Positions 23,045-31,130 of a DNA stretch of 59,208 bases are shown here, piece by piece. The notes beneath the pieces were generated by a model, which was given only the letters and a program-made list of their open reading frames with translations, was not told the DNA's origin and made no database searches. How positions within the stretch are numbered: the stretch's first letter is position 1; each line of letters starts with the position of its first letter. Both the position numbers and the translations under genes were made by a program. This stretch comes from Mycobacterium szulgai (lineage in GTDB: Bacteria > Actinomycetota > Actinomycetes > Mycobacteriales > Mycobacteriaceae). The DNA lies in assembly GCF_002116635.1 (NCBI RefSeq), contig NZ_LQPW01000075.1, positions 1 to 59,208 on the forward strand. The letters run 5' to 3'.

Positions 23045-24529
23045 ATGCGATCCGTCGTCCGGCACGACCTGCCCGCGTCGATCGTGGTATTCCTCATCGC
23101 GCTCCCGCTGTCGGTAGGGATCGCCATCGCCTCGGACGCACCGGTGCTCTCCGGACTCATTTCGGCGGTCGTCGGAGGAATCGTCCTCGGATTCATCCGC
23201 GGGTCGCCGTTGTCGGTGAGCGGTCCCGCGAACGGGTTGATGGTCGTTACCGCCGGTCTGGTCGCTCAGTTCGGTTGGCGGGTCACGTGTCTGATCACCG
23301 TGGCCGCAGGTGTCCTACAGCTAATTTTGGGGCTCAGCCGGATCGCGCGAGCCGTACTGGCGATTTCACCGGTCGTCGTGCACGCGATGCTGGCCGGCAT
23401 CGGAATCACGATCGCACTACAACAAACGCACGTTCTACTGGGCGGCGCGCCCCACAGCACGTCGTGGGAAAACGTCGTAGAGCTGCCGGCGCAAATTGTC
23501 GGTGCGCACAAGCCCGGAATGTTTCTGGGCGTGCTGGTGATCGTTATTATGGTCGCCTGGCGCTGGGCTCCGGCAAAAGTCGCTGCCGTTCCGGGTCCGC
23601 TGGTAGCCATCGTGGTAGTGACAATTATTTCGTTGGTGTTCCCTTTCGACTTGGCCCGGATCACGCTCGCCGGGTCGCCGCTGGATGCGTTCCAGCTGCC
23701 GGGCCTTCCCGAGGGCAAGTGGGGCGCCTTCGCGATCAGCGTTCTCACCGTTGCCTTCATCGCCACCGTCGAGAGCCTGCTGGCATCGGTTTCGATCGAC
23801 AGAATGCACCCCGGGGCCGCCACCAACTTCAACCGCGAGTTGACCGGACAGGGGGTCGCCAACATCACCTCCGGGATGATCGGCGGCCTTCCGATCGCCG
23901 CCGCCATCGTTCGCAGCTCCGCGAACGTGCAAGCGGGCGCCAAAACCCGCGCCTCGACGATCATGCACAGCATCTGGATCCTGGTTTTCACGCTGTTTTT
24001 CGCGGGGTTGATCCAACAGATCCCCACCGCGGCGCTGGCCGGGTTGCTCGTGTTCGTCGGAATCAGGCTGCTCCAGCCCGCCCATATCGAAACCGCTCTG
24101 AGGAACGGCGACCTGGCCGTCTACCTGGTGACCGTCGTCGGTGTCGTGTTTCTCAACCTGATGCAGGGCGTGCTGCTTGGACTTGTTCTGGCTATCGCGC
24201 TGACCGCGTGGCGGGTGATGTGGTTCAGGATTCACTCTCAACCCGACGGCGACGAATGGCGCGTGGTTATCGAGGGGGCGTGCACATTTCTGACCCTGCC
24301 TCGGCTGACCCAAGTCCTGGCCTCCATCCCGGAGGGCACGACGGTCAACGTCACCATGTCGGTCATCTACCTCGACCACGGCGCGCACCAGGCGATTGCC
24401 GACTGGCAGCGACGACATCATGCAAAGGGAGGGGCGGTTCACATCCATGGCGGAGTCCACACGGGTCACCGTGCTCGCCGGGCGATGGACGACCTCATCG
24501 ACGCCGACGGACCTGAATCGGCTGCCTAG
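23045..24529 (+). CDS. SulP-family inorganic anion transporter
   Basis: The start is ATG 23045, which has AGGGAG just upstream, giving 494 residues. Upstream in-frame starts (22829 and GTG 22976) extend through low-quality sequence. The family N-terminus RHDLPASIVVFLIALPLSVGIAIAS and the signature SPLSVSGPANGLMVVTAGLV are present. About ten to twelve membrane segments and the motif ATVESLLASVSIDRM follow. A C-terminal STAS-like domain (about 395-490) begins at the segment WRVVIEGACTFLTLPRL. SulP proteins carry sulfate, bicarbonate or other anions. The M. tuberculosis SulP Rv3273 has a fused carbonic anhydrase; this protein has none. The substrate cannot be told from the sequence. Tandem genes around it are not clearly linked to it. 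Confidence 0.9.
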   Translation: MRSVVRHDLPASIVVFLIALPLSVGIAIASDAPVLSGLISAVVGGIVLGFIRGSPLSVSGPANGLMVVTAGLVAQFGWRVTCLITVAAGVLQLILGLSRIARAVLAISPVVVHAMLAGIGITIALQQTHVLLGGAPHSTSWENVVELPAQIVGAHKPGMFLGVLVIVIMVAWRWAPAKVAAVPGPLVAIVVVTIISLVFPFDLARITLAGSPLDAFQLPGLPEGKWGAFAISVLTVAFIATVESLLASVSIDRMHPGAATNFNRELTGQGVANITSGMIGGLPIAAAIVRSSANVQAGAKTRASTIMHSIWILVFTLFFAGLIQQIPTAALAGLLVFVGIRLLQPAHIETALRNGDLAVYLVTVVGVVFLNLMQGVLLGLVLAIALTAWRVMWFRIHSQPDGDEWRVVIEGACTFLTLPRLTQVLASIPEGTTVNVTMSVIYLDHGAHQAIADWQRRHHAKGGAVHIHGGVHTGHRARRAMDDLIDADGPESAA

Positions 24530-24607
24530 CCTTAGCCGGGCTTAGCCGGTATGAGGTTGGCCGATGCCACTTTGATCTGGTTGGCGTTTCGTCAAGTATG
24601 GAACGGT

Positions 24608-25090
24608 ATGGACGTCAAAGAGGTGTTGCTGCCCGGCGTCGGTCTGCGGTACGAGTTCACCAGCCACCAGGGTGAGCGAATCGGCATCATCGCACGGCGA
24701 AGCGGCGATTTCGACGTGGTGTTGTATGCCGCCGATGACCCCGACGAGGCGCTGCCGGTTTTTCGCCTCAGCGACGAAGAGGCCGACGCCGTTGCCCAGA
24801 TTCTCGGCGCACCGAGGATTGCCGAGCGGTTCGCCGAGCTGACCCGCGAAGTGCCCGGACTTGAGGCGGGCCAAGTTCACGTCGCGCCCGACAGCCCGTT
24901 TGTCGATCGGCCGCTGGGCGACACCCACGCGCGAACCCGCACCGGTGCGTCGATCGTCGCAATCGTGCGCGGTGAAGACGTGCTCGCCTCGCCCGGCCCC
25001 GCGGAATCCTTGCGGGCGCGCGACGTGCTGGTAGTGATCGGCACCGAGGCGGGCATCGCCGGAGTCGAACAGATCGTCGACAAGGGCTGA
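24608..25090 (+). CDS. RCK_C (TrkA-C) regulatory protein of a cation antiporter (Rv3237c type)
   Basis: The start ATG 24608 gives 160 residues, the length I recall for Rv3237c. The N-terminal half (MDVKEVLLPGVGLRYEFTSHQGERIGIIARRSG) resembles the KhtT-type domain. The C-terminal half (about 85-155) is a TrkA-C/RCK_C domain, with ASIVAIVRGEDVLASPGPAESLRARDVLVVIGT as its hallmark. The gene ends 4 bases before the antiporter gene, so they form one operon. KhtT-like subunits gate their antiporter by ligand binding (cyclic-di-AMP or pH in other bacteria); the ligand here is unknown. Confidence 0.88.
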   Translation: MDVKEVLLPGVGLRYEFTSHQGERIGIIARRSGDFDVVLYAADDPDEALPVFRLSDEEADAVAQILGAPRIAERFAELTREVPGLEAGQVHVAPDSPFVDRPLGDTHARTRTGASIVAIVRGEDVLASPGPAESLRARDVLVVIGTEAGIAGVEQIVDKG

Positions 25091-25094
25091 GCGC

Positions 25095-26252
25095 GTGGAA
25101 GTTTCGAGGGCGCTGCTACTTGAGCTCGGCGCCCTCCTGAGCGCGCTCGCCGTACTGGGCGCCGTCGCGCGTCGATTCGGGCTGTCCCCGGTGCCGGTGT
25201 ATCTGATGACGGGTTTGGCGCTTGGCAAGGGCGGCATTCTGCCGGTGCCCGACGCCGACGATTTCGTCATCACCGGTGCACCCATCGGCATGGTGTTGCT
25301 GCTGCTGACCTTGGGTCTGGAGTTCTCCGCGACAGAATTCGCCAGTAGCTTGCGCCACCACCTCCCGTCAGCCGGTGTCGACATCGTCCTCAACGCCGCG
25401 CCCGGCGCGGTGACCGGCTGGGTGCTGGGGTTGGACGGCGTTGCCATGGTCGCCTTGGCCGGCGTCACCTATATCTCTTCGTCGGGTGTAATTGCGCGGC
25501 TGCTCGAGGATCTGGGCCGGCTCGGTAACCGGGAAACGCCGGCTGTGTTGTCGGTCCTGGTGCTCGAAGACTTCGCGATGGCGGCCTACCTGCCGCTTTT
25601 CGCGGTGTTGGCGGCACGCGGCAGCTGGGTCGATGCCGTCGGCGGCATGTTCGTTGCGGTTGGTGCACTGCTAGCGGCCTTTGTCGCGTCCTATTACTGG
25701 GGGCATCATGTCGGCCGGTTGGTGGCGCATCCCGACTCAGAGCAATTGCTGCTCCGAGTTCTGGGCCTCACGTTGGTGGTCGCGGCGGTCGCTGAGACCC
25801 TCAATGTGTCGGCCGCCGTGGGCGCATTCCTGGTTGGTCTCATCCTCACCGGCGACACCGCTACCCGGGCACGCGAGGTGCTCGGTCCGCTACGTGACCT
25901 GTTCGCCGCGATCTACTTCCTTTCGATCGGACTGTTGGTTGATCCGAAGGAGCTGCTTCCGATGCTTCCGGCGGCCATCGCCCTGGCGGTGATCACCGCA
26001 GCGACCAAGGTGCTCACCGGGATGTTCGCCGCCCGGCGAGACGCAGTGGCACGGCGCGGGCAACTACGCGCGGGCACGGCACTCATCGCGCGGGGCGAGT
26101 TCTCCCTGATCATCATCGGGTTGGTTGGCGCGTCGATCCCCGCTGTCGCGGCCTTGGCGACGTCATACGTCTTCATCATGGCGATCGCGGGCCCGGTACT
26201 GGCCCGTTACACCGGAGGCCCACTGCCCAGTGGCGCCCGACGAGACAGGTGA
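25095..26252 (+). CDS. CPA2 monovalent cation:proton antiporter (Rv3236c type)
   Basis: This is a polytopic protein of 385 residues starting at GTG 25095, four bases after the RCK_C gene. It has about 12 hydrophobic segments, including FVITGAPIGMVLLLLTLGLEFS, VAMVALAGVTYISSSGVIARLLEDLGRLG and YFLSIGLLVDPKELLPMLPAAIALAVITAATKV. These blocks match KefB/KhtU sodium/potassium-proton exchangers of the CPA2 family. The cytoplasmic RCK domain is not fused but encoded by the preceding gene, so the pair forms a two-component antiporter. Likely K+ or Na+ efflux for pH or osmotic control. It converges with the next gene 39 bases away. Confidence 0.9.
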   Translation: MEVSRALLLELGALLSALAVLGAVARRFGLSPVPVYLMTGLALGKGGILPVPDADDFVITGAPIGMVLLLLTLGLEFSATEFASSLRHHLPSAGVDIVLNAAPGAVTGWVLGLDGVAMVALAGVTYISSSGVIARLLEDLGRLGNRETPAVLSVLVLEDFAMAAYLPLFAVLAARGSWVDAVGGMFVAVGALLAAFVASYYWGHHVGRLVAHPDSEQLLLRVLGLTLVVAAVAETLNVSAAVGAFLVGLILTGDTATRAREVLGPLRDLFAAIYFLSIGLLVDPKELLPMLPAAIALAVITAATKVLTGMFAARRDAVARRGQLRAGTALIARGEFSLIIIGLVGASIPAVAALATSYVFIMAIAGPVLARYTGGPLPSGARRDR

Positions 26253-26291
26253 GGGGGCTTCGCCGGATCTAGCCTGGCGAGCGGCGTCCCT

Positions 26292-26840
26292 TCAGCCGAT
26301 GTGCAGGGCGACGACCAGCCAACCGCCGGCGGCCGATTGCTCCACACGGCAGGCGATCGCGTGGATCCGGCCGCCGCGGCTATAGGTGCCGAAGACTTCG
26401 GCCGCGCTGTCTCCTACCTCACGTCCGGCCGGTTGTAGCCGCATCCGGCGCAGAGTCGCCGTGCCCGCCGACGCTGTCATGGCGCGGCTGACCGAGCGCA
26501 CCGATTCGACGAGGCTGGGCGCCAGCACCGCGCGCAACTGAGCCGCCGGACGGCGACGGTCGATGACTTCCAGAACGCGGCGCAGGGCCGCGTCGGCGAA
26601 TATCGACGCCTGGCGCATCTGCGCCGACAGCACCGTCTCGGCCGGGGTAGCCGGCGGCCGGAGAGAAAGTTGGCGAACACTGGGAGTGTGCAACCGCGCC
26701 GGCGCGTGGGATGATGGCGCGCACTGCGGGAGGTTTCGCGTCGGGGGTTCGTAGTCGACCACGGGCATGACGGCGCGGGTCTTGCGGCGGGGCGGGCCCA
26801 CGATGGGAGCGGTGATCACCGGGCGCTCTCCAAACTTCAC
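26292..26840 (-). CDS. Rv3235-family protein, Pro/Arg-rich N-terminus
   Basis: The protein has 182 residues on the minus strand. The first 70 residues are basic and proline-rich with no predicted fold. The C-terminal 110 residues (VLEVIDRRRPAAQLRAVLAPSLVESVRSV...GRIHAIACRVEQSAAGGWLVVALHIG) form the conserved Rv3235-type domain found beside secA1 in many actinobacteria. Its biochemical role is not known to me. Conservation next to secA1 suggests a link to secretion or translation, which is only context. It converges with the antiporter gene and diverges from the WS/DGAT gene. Confidence 0.8.
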   Translation of the reverse strand: MKFGERPVITAPIVGPPRRKTRAVMPVVDYEPPTRNLPQCAPSSHAPARLHTPSVRQLSLRPPATPAETVLSAQMRQASIFADAALRRVLEVIDRRRPAAQLRAVLAPSLVESVRSVSRAMTASAGTATLRRMRLQPAGREVGDSAAEVFGTYSRGGRIHAIACRVEQSAAGGWLVVALHIG

Positions 26841-26979
26841 TACCGGGACGGGGAAGGCTGCTGGAGAGTGGCAGACGATTGTTCAGGGTTTCCTGACCGC
26901 GGGAAATCATCGCACAAATGAGCCCGGCGTGTTTTCGCGCAGGAACAGCCGATGAATTGACAAGGAGGACAGCACCGTA

Positions 26980-28401
26980 ATGGTGACCCGGTTGTCCCCG
27001 GCGGACGCGTCCTTCTATCGGCTGGAGAACACCGCGACCCCGATGTACGTGGGATCGCTGTCGATCCTGCGCCGCCCGCGCGCCGGTTTGAGCTATGAGA
27101 CGCTGTTGGCCACGGTCGAACAGCGGCTACCGCAAATACCGCGCTACCGGCAGAAGGTCCGCCAGGTCAAGATCGGCTTCCCGGTTCATTTGGCCCGGCC
27201 GGTCTGGCTCGACGATCGCGACTTCGACATCACCTACCACGTCCGGCGATCGGCGCTGCCCTCGCCCGGCAGCGACGAACAACTGCACGAGCTGATCGCG
27301 CGGCTGGCCGCACGACCGCTGGACAAGTCGCGGCCGCTGTGGGAGATGTACCTCGTCGAAGGGCTGGCCAAAAACCGCGTCGCGCTCTACACCAAGTCCC
27401 ACCAGGCGTTGATCAACGGCATGAGCGCGCTGGAGATCGGCCACGTCATCGCCGATCGGACGCGGCGGCCACCGGCCTTCCCCGAAGACATCTGGATACC
27501 GGAACGCGACCCCGGCGACACGCGATTGGTACTCGGCGCAATCGGCGACTGGGTGGTGGGGCCGGGCGCGCAGCTGCAGGCCGTCGGCTCCGCCGTCGCG
27601 GGGGTGGCGACCAGCTACAGCCAGTTCGTCGACGCCGGACGGCGGGTCCTCGACGTCGCGCGCACGGTCGCGCGCGGCACCGCCCCCAGCAGTCCGCTCA
27701 ATGCCACCGTGTCGCGCAATCGGCGGTTCACGGTCGCCCGCGGCCGGCTCGAGGACTACCGGGCGGTGCGGGCCCGCTACGACTGCGACATCAACGATGT
27801 GGTGCTGGCGGTGGTGGCCGGGGCGCTGAGCAATTGGCTGATGTCGCGCGGTGAAGCGTTGGCACCGACGGCGACGGTGCGGGCAATGGCGCCGCTGTCG
27901 GTCTATGCCGATGACCAACTGGATTCCACCGGCCCCGGCCAGGCGATCAGCCAGGTCACTCCGTTCCTGGTCGACCTGCCGGTGGGGGAGGGTAACGCGG
28001 TGGTGCGGCTGTCCCAGATCGCGCACGCCACCGAGTCGAACCCGACGGCCGCCAGCCTGGTCGACGCCAGGACGATCGTCACGTTGTCCGGGTTTGCACC
28101 ACCCACCCTGCACGCCATGGGGATCCGGGTTGCCACCACCTTTTCGGCGCGATTGTTCAACCTGCTGATCACCAACGCTCCTGGAGCGCAGTCGCAGATG
28201 TACGTCGCCGGCACCAAGTTGCTCGAGACCTATGCCGTGCCGCCGTTGCTGCACAACCAGGCCCTGGCCATCAGCGTGACGTCCTATAACGGCATGCTGT
28301 ATTACGGGATCAATGCCGACCGCGACGCGATGAGTGACGTCGATCTGTTGCCGGGACTGCTGAACCAAGCACTGGAAGAGCTTCTCGAAGGTACCCGTTA
28401 G
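26980..28401 (+). CDS. WS/DGAT-family acyltransferase-like protein, unsplit Tgs3 type
   Basis: The 473-residue protein starts at ATG 26980 behind AAGGAGG (26961-26967). It covers the whole wax-ester synthase/diacylglycerol acyltransferase fold: LSPADASFYRLENTATPMYVG at the N-terminus, PLWEMYLVEGL near 115, and a C-terminal half with NDVVLAVVAGALSNWL and LFNLLITNAPGAQ. At the catalytic position (about 145-151) the sequence reads HQALING instead of HHxxxDG; the second His and the Asp are replaced. In M. tuberculosis the corresponding region is, as I recall, split into Rv3234c (tgs3) and Rv3233c. Here it is one frame. Acyl transfer activity is therefore uncertain. Confidence 0.88.
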   Translation: MVTRLSPADASFYRLENTATPMYVGSLSILRRPRAGLSYETLLATVEQRLPQIPRYRQKVRQVKIGFPVHLARPVWLDDRDFDITYHVRRSALPSPGSDEQLHELIARLAARPLDKSRPLWEMYLVEGLAKNRVALYTKSHQALINGMSALEIGHVIADRTRRPPAFPEDIWIPERDPGDTRLVLGAIGDWVVGPGAQLQAVGSAVAGVATSYSQFVDAGRRVLDVARTVARGTAPSSPLNATVSRNRRFTVARGRLEDYRAVRARYDCDINDVVLAVVAGALSNWLMSRGEALAPTATVRAMAPLSVYADDQLDSTGPGQAISQVTPFLVDLPVGEGNAVVRLSQIAHATESNPTAASLVDARTIVTLSGFAPPTLHAMGIRVATTFSARLFNLLITNAPGAQSQMYVAGTKLLETYAVPPLLHNQALAISVTSYNGMLYYGINADRDAMSDVDLLPGLLNQALEELLEGTR

Positions 28402-28451
28402 CTTCTCGGTAGCGGCGTGAAAACCGCTGCGTACGGATAACATCCGATGAT

Positions 28452-29288
28452 GTGAGTGCGGTGAAGAAAACGAAATCAGGCGGATCCGCCATACCCAAGA
28501 TCTCCAATAAAGTCTATGCAGCCGAATTGTTCCGGCTCCAAACGGAATTCGTGAAGCTGCAGGAGTGGGCGCGGGCCACCGGCGCCCGTATCGTCATCCT
28601 CTTCGAGGGTCGTGACGCGGCGGGCAAGGGCGGTGCAATCAAACGGATCACCGAATACCTCAGCCCGCGCAGCGCCCAAATCGCCGCGCTGCCGGTGCCC
28701 ACCGATCGTGAACGCGGCCAGTGGTACTACCAGCGCTATATCGCACACCTGCCCGCCAAGGGCGAAATCGTGCTGTTCGACCGGTCCTGGTACAACCGGG
28801 CGGGAATTGAAAAAGTGATGGGATTCTGTACGCCGCAAGAGTATGTGCTGTTTTTGCGGCAGACGCCGATCTTCGAGCAGATGCTGATCGACGACGGCAT
28901 CCTGTTGCGCAAGTACTGGTTCTCGGTGTCTGAAGCCGAACAGCTGCGCCGATTCAAGGCCAGGCGCAAGGACCCTGTCCGGCAATGGAAACTCAGCACG
29001 ATGGACTTGGAATCGGTGTATCGATGGGAGGACTATTCACGCGCCAAGGACGAGATGATGGTGCACACCGACACACCCGTCAGCCCCTGGTACATCGTGG
29101 AATCCGATATCAAGAAGCATGCGCGGCTGAATATGATGTCCCACCTGCTCTCCACGATCGACTACTGCGAAGTGAAAACGCCGGAGGTCAAGTTGCCCGA
29201 ACGACCGGTCGCCAGCGATAACTACCAGCGGCCGCCCCGGGAGCTGTCGCACTACGTCGACGACTACGCGGCCACGTTGCTCAGATGA
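28452..29288 (+). CDS. ppk2: Polyphosphate kinase 2
   Basis: This 278-residue class I PPK2 uses GTG 28452 (a second GTG at 28461 is in frame). The P-loop ILFEGRDAAGKGGAIKRITEYL is near residues 49-70. The conserved segments PTDRERGQWYYQRYIAHLPAKGEIVLFDRSWYNRAGIEKVMGFC and RKDPVRQWKLSTMDLESVYRWEDYSRAKDEMM contain the Walker B and lid residues of the family. PPK2 transfers phosphate between polyphosphate and nucleoside diphosphates, mainly making GTP in mycobacteria. It overlaps the following gene by four bases (ATGA), implying translational coupling. It corresponds to Rv3232c in order and size. Confidence 0.95.
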   Translation: MSAVKKTKSGGSAIPKISNKVYAAELFRLQTEFVKLQEWARATGARIVILFEGRDAAGKGGAIKRITEYLSPRSAQIAALPVPTDRERGQWYYQRYIAHLPAKGEIVLFDRSWYNRAGIEKVMGFCTPQEYVLFLRQTPIFEQMLIDDGILLRKYWFSVSEAEQLRRFKARRKDPVRQWKLSTMDLESVYRWEDYSRAKDEMMVHTDTPVSPWYIVESDIKKHARLNMMSHLLSTIDYCEVKTPEVKLPERPVASDNYQRPPRELSHYVDDYAATLLR

Positions 29289-29782
29289 TGCAGGTCTACA
29301 TCCCGGCCACCCTGGCGATGCTGCAACAACTCGTCGCCGAAGGCTCGCTGTGGCCGGTCAACGGCACCGCGTTTGCGGTTACACCCGCATTGCGCGAGTC
29401 CTATGCCGAGGGGGGCGACGACGAACTCGCCGAGGTGGCGCTGCATGAGGCCGCGCTCGCTTCGTTGCGTCTGCTGGCCGGTCAGGAAGGCGAGACGTTG
29501 CCGCGACGCGCGGTAGTAGCCGCCGAGGTCGACGAGGCCAAGTACCGACCCGATCTCGACGACGCCGTCGTCAGGTTAAGCGCACCGGTGGCGATGAACC
29601 GGGTCGTCGCCGCCTATGTCGACAACGTCGGCGCGGAGCCGGCGGTGACGGCGGCTATCGCGGTCATCGATGACGCTGACCTGGGCGACGAAGACGCCGA
29701 GCTGGTGGTCGGTGATGCCCAAGACCATGACCTGGCCTGGTACGCGACCCAGGAACTGCCCTTCCTGCTCGACCTGCTCTGA
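29285..29782 (+). CDS. Conserved mycobacterial hypothetical (Rv3231c type), coupled to ppk2
   Basis: The protein has 165 residues. Its start ATG overlaps the ppk2 stop in an ATGA junction. It is acidic and begins MMQVYIPATLAMLQQLVAEGSLWPVNGTAFAVTPALRESY, then ELAEVALHEAALASLRLL, followed by a beta-rich part with VVAAEVDEAKYRPD and VAAYVDNVGAEPAV. The sequence ends in WYATQELPFLLDLL. This matches an uncharacterised actinobacterial family located next to ppk2. No catalytic motif, signal peptide or membrane segment is visible. Coupling suggests a role tied to polyphosphate or nucleotide metabolism, which is inference only. Confidence 0.85.
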   Translation: MMQVYIPATLAMLQQLVAEGSLWPVNGTAFAVTPALRESYAEGGDDELAEVALHEAALASLRLLAGQEGETLPRRAVVAAEVDEAKYRPDLDDAVVRLSAPVAMNRVVAAYVDNVGAEPAVTAAIAVIDDADLGDEDAELVVGDAQDHDLAWYATQELPFLLDLL

Positions 29783-29828
29783 CTGCGCCGTGTGACGCAT
29801 TCTCAGCATTTCGGTCTAGATACGCCAC

Positions 29829-29851
29829 CGTAAGTTACGGTACCGTAGCTT
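29829..29851. promoter_or_regulatory. Palindromic operator upstream of the reductase gene
   Basis: AAGTTACGGTACCGTAGCTT (29832-29851) is a 20-base near-perfect palindrome with one mismatch pair. It overlaps the perfect dyad CCGTAAGTTACGG (29828-29840). The core CGTAAGTTACG (29829-29839) recurs with one change before the first desaturase. This form suits a TetR-family regulator. Confidence 0.65.
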
Positions 29852-29900
29852 CATTGGATGGGCGTAGAACTCGCCCCCGAGCTGGGCGGAAGCCGAACCT

Positions 29901-31043
29901 ATGAGCAAAAAATCCGCGGCGGTCAACGCCAACGTCGTCGATACCAAGCGACCCACTGTCGCCGGGGCGGACAAGCACCCGGGCTGGCACGCGCTGCGCA
30001 AGCTCGCCGCGCGCATCACCACGCCGCTATTGCCCGACGACTACCTGCACCTGGCCAATCCGCTGTGGTCCGCCCGGGAATTGCGCGGCCGCATCCTGGA
30101 AGTGCGCCGCGAGACCGAAGACTCCGCGACGCTCGTCATCAAACCGGGCTGGGGTTTCAGCTTCGACTATCAGCCCGGCCAATACATGGGTATCGGCCTG
30201 CTGATCGACGGCCGCTGGCGCTGGCGGTCGTATTCATTGACGTCGAGCCCGGCGACGTCGGGTGCCGACCGCACTGTCACCATCACCGTCAAGGCCATGC
30301 CCGAGGGCTTTTTGTCCACCCACCTGGTGGGTGGCGTCGCGCCCGGAACCATCGTCCGGCTGGCCGCGCCGCAGGGCAATTTCGTGTTGCCCGACCCGGC
30401 GCCGGCGTCGGTCCTGTTCCTGACCGCAGGGTCCGGGATCACACCGGTGATGTCGATGCTGCGAACGTTGGTGCGCCGCAACCAGATAACCGACATCGCG
30501 CACGTACATTCGGCGCCAACTGCGACGGACGTCATGTTCGCCGACGAGCTGGCCGCCTTGGCGCAGGATCACCCCGGCTATCGCTTGGCGGTGCGGGAGA
30601 CCCGTGCCGAGGGCCGGCTCGATCTGTCCCAGATCGGGCAGCTGGTGGGGGACTGGCGGGAACGCCAGACGTGGGCCTGCGGGCCTGAGGGCATGCTCAA
30701 CCAGGCGGAGAAGGTGTGGTCGTCGGCCGGCCTAAGCGACCGGCTGCACCTGGAACGGTTTGCGGTAACCAAGGCGGCTCCCGCGGGGGCCGGCGGCACG
30801 GTCACCTTCGCTCGCAGCGGCCGGCGCGTGGCCGCCGACGCCGCGACGTCGGTAATGGATGCGGGCGAGAGCGCCGGCGTGCAGATGCCCTTCGGCTGCC
30901 GGATGGGAATCTGTCAATCCTGTGTGGTCGAGCTGGTCGAAGGCCATGTCCGTGACCTGCGAACGGGCCAGGAACACGACCCCGGCACCCGGGTTCAGAC
31001 CTGCATTTCGGCGGCCTCGGGCGACTGCGTGGTCGACATTTAA
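29901..31043 (+). CDS. Ferredoxin reductase-type flavoprotein with C-terminal 2Fe-2S domain (Rv3230c type)
   Basis: This 380-residue soluble electron-transfer protein starts at ATG 29901. The FAD domain (about 65-170) has [28 protein letters not shown], containing the RxYS motif. The NAD(P)H domain (about 175-280) has [20 protein letters not shown] and a terminal [10 protein letters not shown]. The plant-type ferredoxin domain (295-380) has CRMGICQSC and a distant C (VQTCISA), giving the four cluster cysteines. In M. tuberculosis Rv3230c supplies electrons to DesA3, and here the desaturase gene follows 87 bases later, so it is very likely the NADPH-dependent partner of the desaturases. A palindromic operator lies about 50 bases before the start. 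Confidence 0.93.
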   Translation: MSKKSAAVNANVVDTKRPTVAGADKHPGWHALRKLAARITTPLLPDDYLHLANPLWSARELRGRILEVRRETEDSATLVIKPGWGFSFDYQPGQYMGIGLLIDGRWRWRSYSLTSSPATSGADRTVTITVKAMPEGFLSTHLVGGVAPGTIVRLAAPQGNFVLPDPAPASVLFLTAGSGITPVMSMLRTLVRRNQITDIAHVHSAPTATDVMFADELAALAQDHPGYRLAVRETRAEGRLDLSQIGQLVGDWRERQTWACGPEGMLNQAEKVWSSAGLSDRLHLERFAVTKAAPAGAGGTVTFARSGRRVAADAATSVMDAGESAGVQMPFGCRMGICQSCVVELVEGHVRDLRTGQEHDPGTRVQTCISAASGDCVVDI

Positions 31044-31080
31044 GGTTACTCACAGGTAACCTACGGAGTCGTAGGTTACG
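31044..31080. promoter_or_regulatory. Double inverted-repeat operator upstream of the first desaturase
   Basis: Two overlapping dyads lie between the reductase stop and the desaturase start. GGTTAC/GTAACC arms span 31044-31061 with a 6-base spacer. The stronger one has 10-base arms GTAACCTACG and CGTAGGTTAC around GAGT (31056-31079). CGTAGGTTACG (31070-31080) matches the upstream operator core with a single A-to-G change. A further half-site CGTAGGT occurs at 31085-31091. Confidence 0.75.
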
Positions 31081-31130
31081 ATGGCGTAGGTCAGTAGAAA
31101 TCAACGACCGTACGACGCGAGGAGAGCATC

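Noticed and set aside
29858..30688. 276-codon plus-strand frame overlapping the reductase gene
   Set aside because: It is Arg/Pro-rich shadow sequence; the reductase frame has all FAD, NAD and 2Fe-2S motifs.
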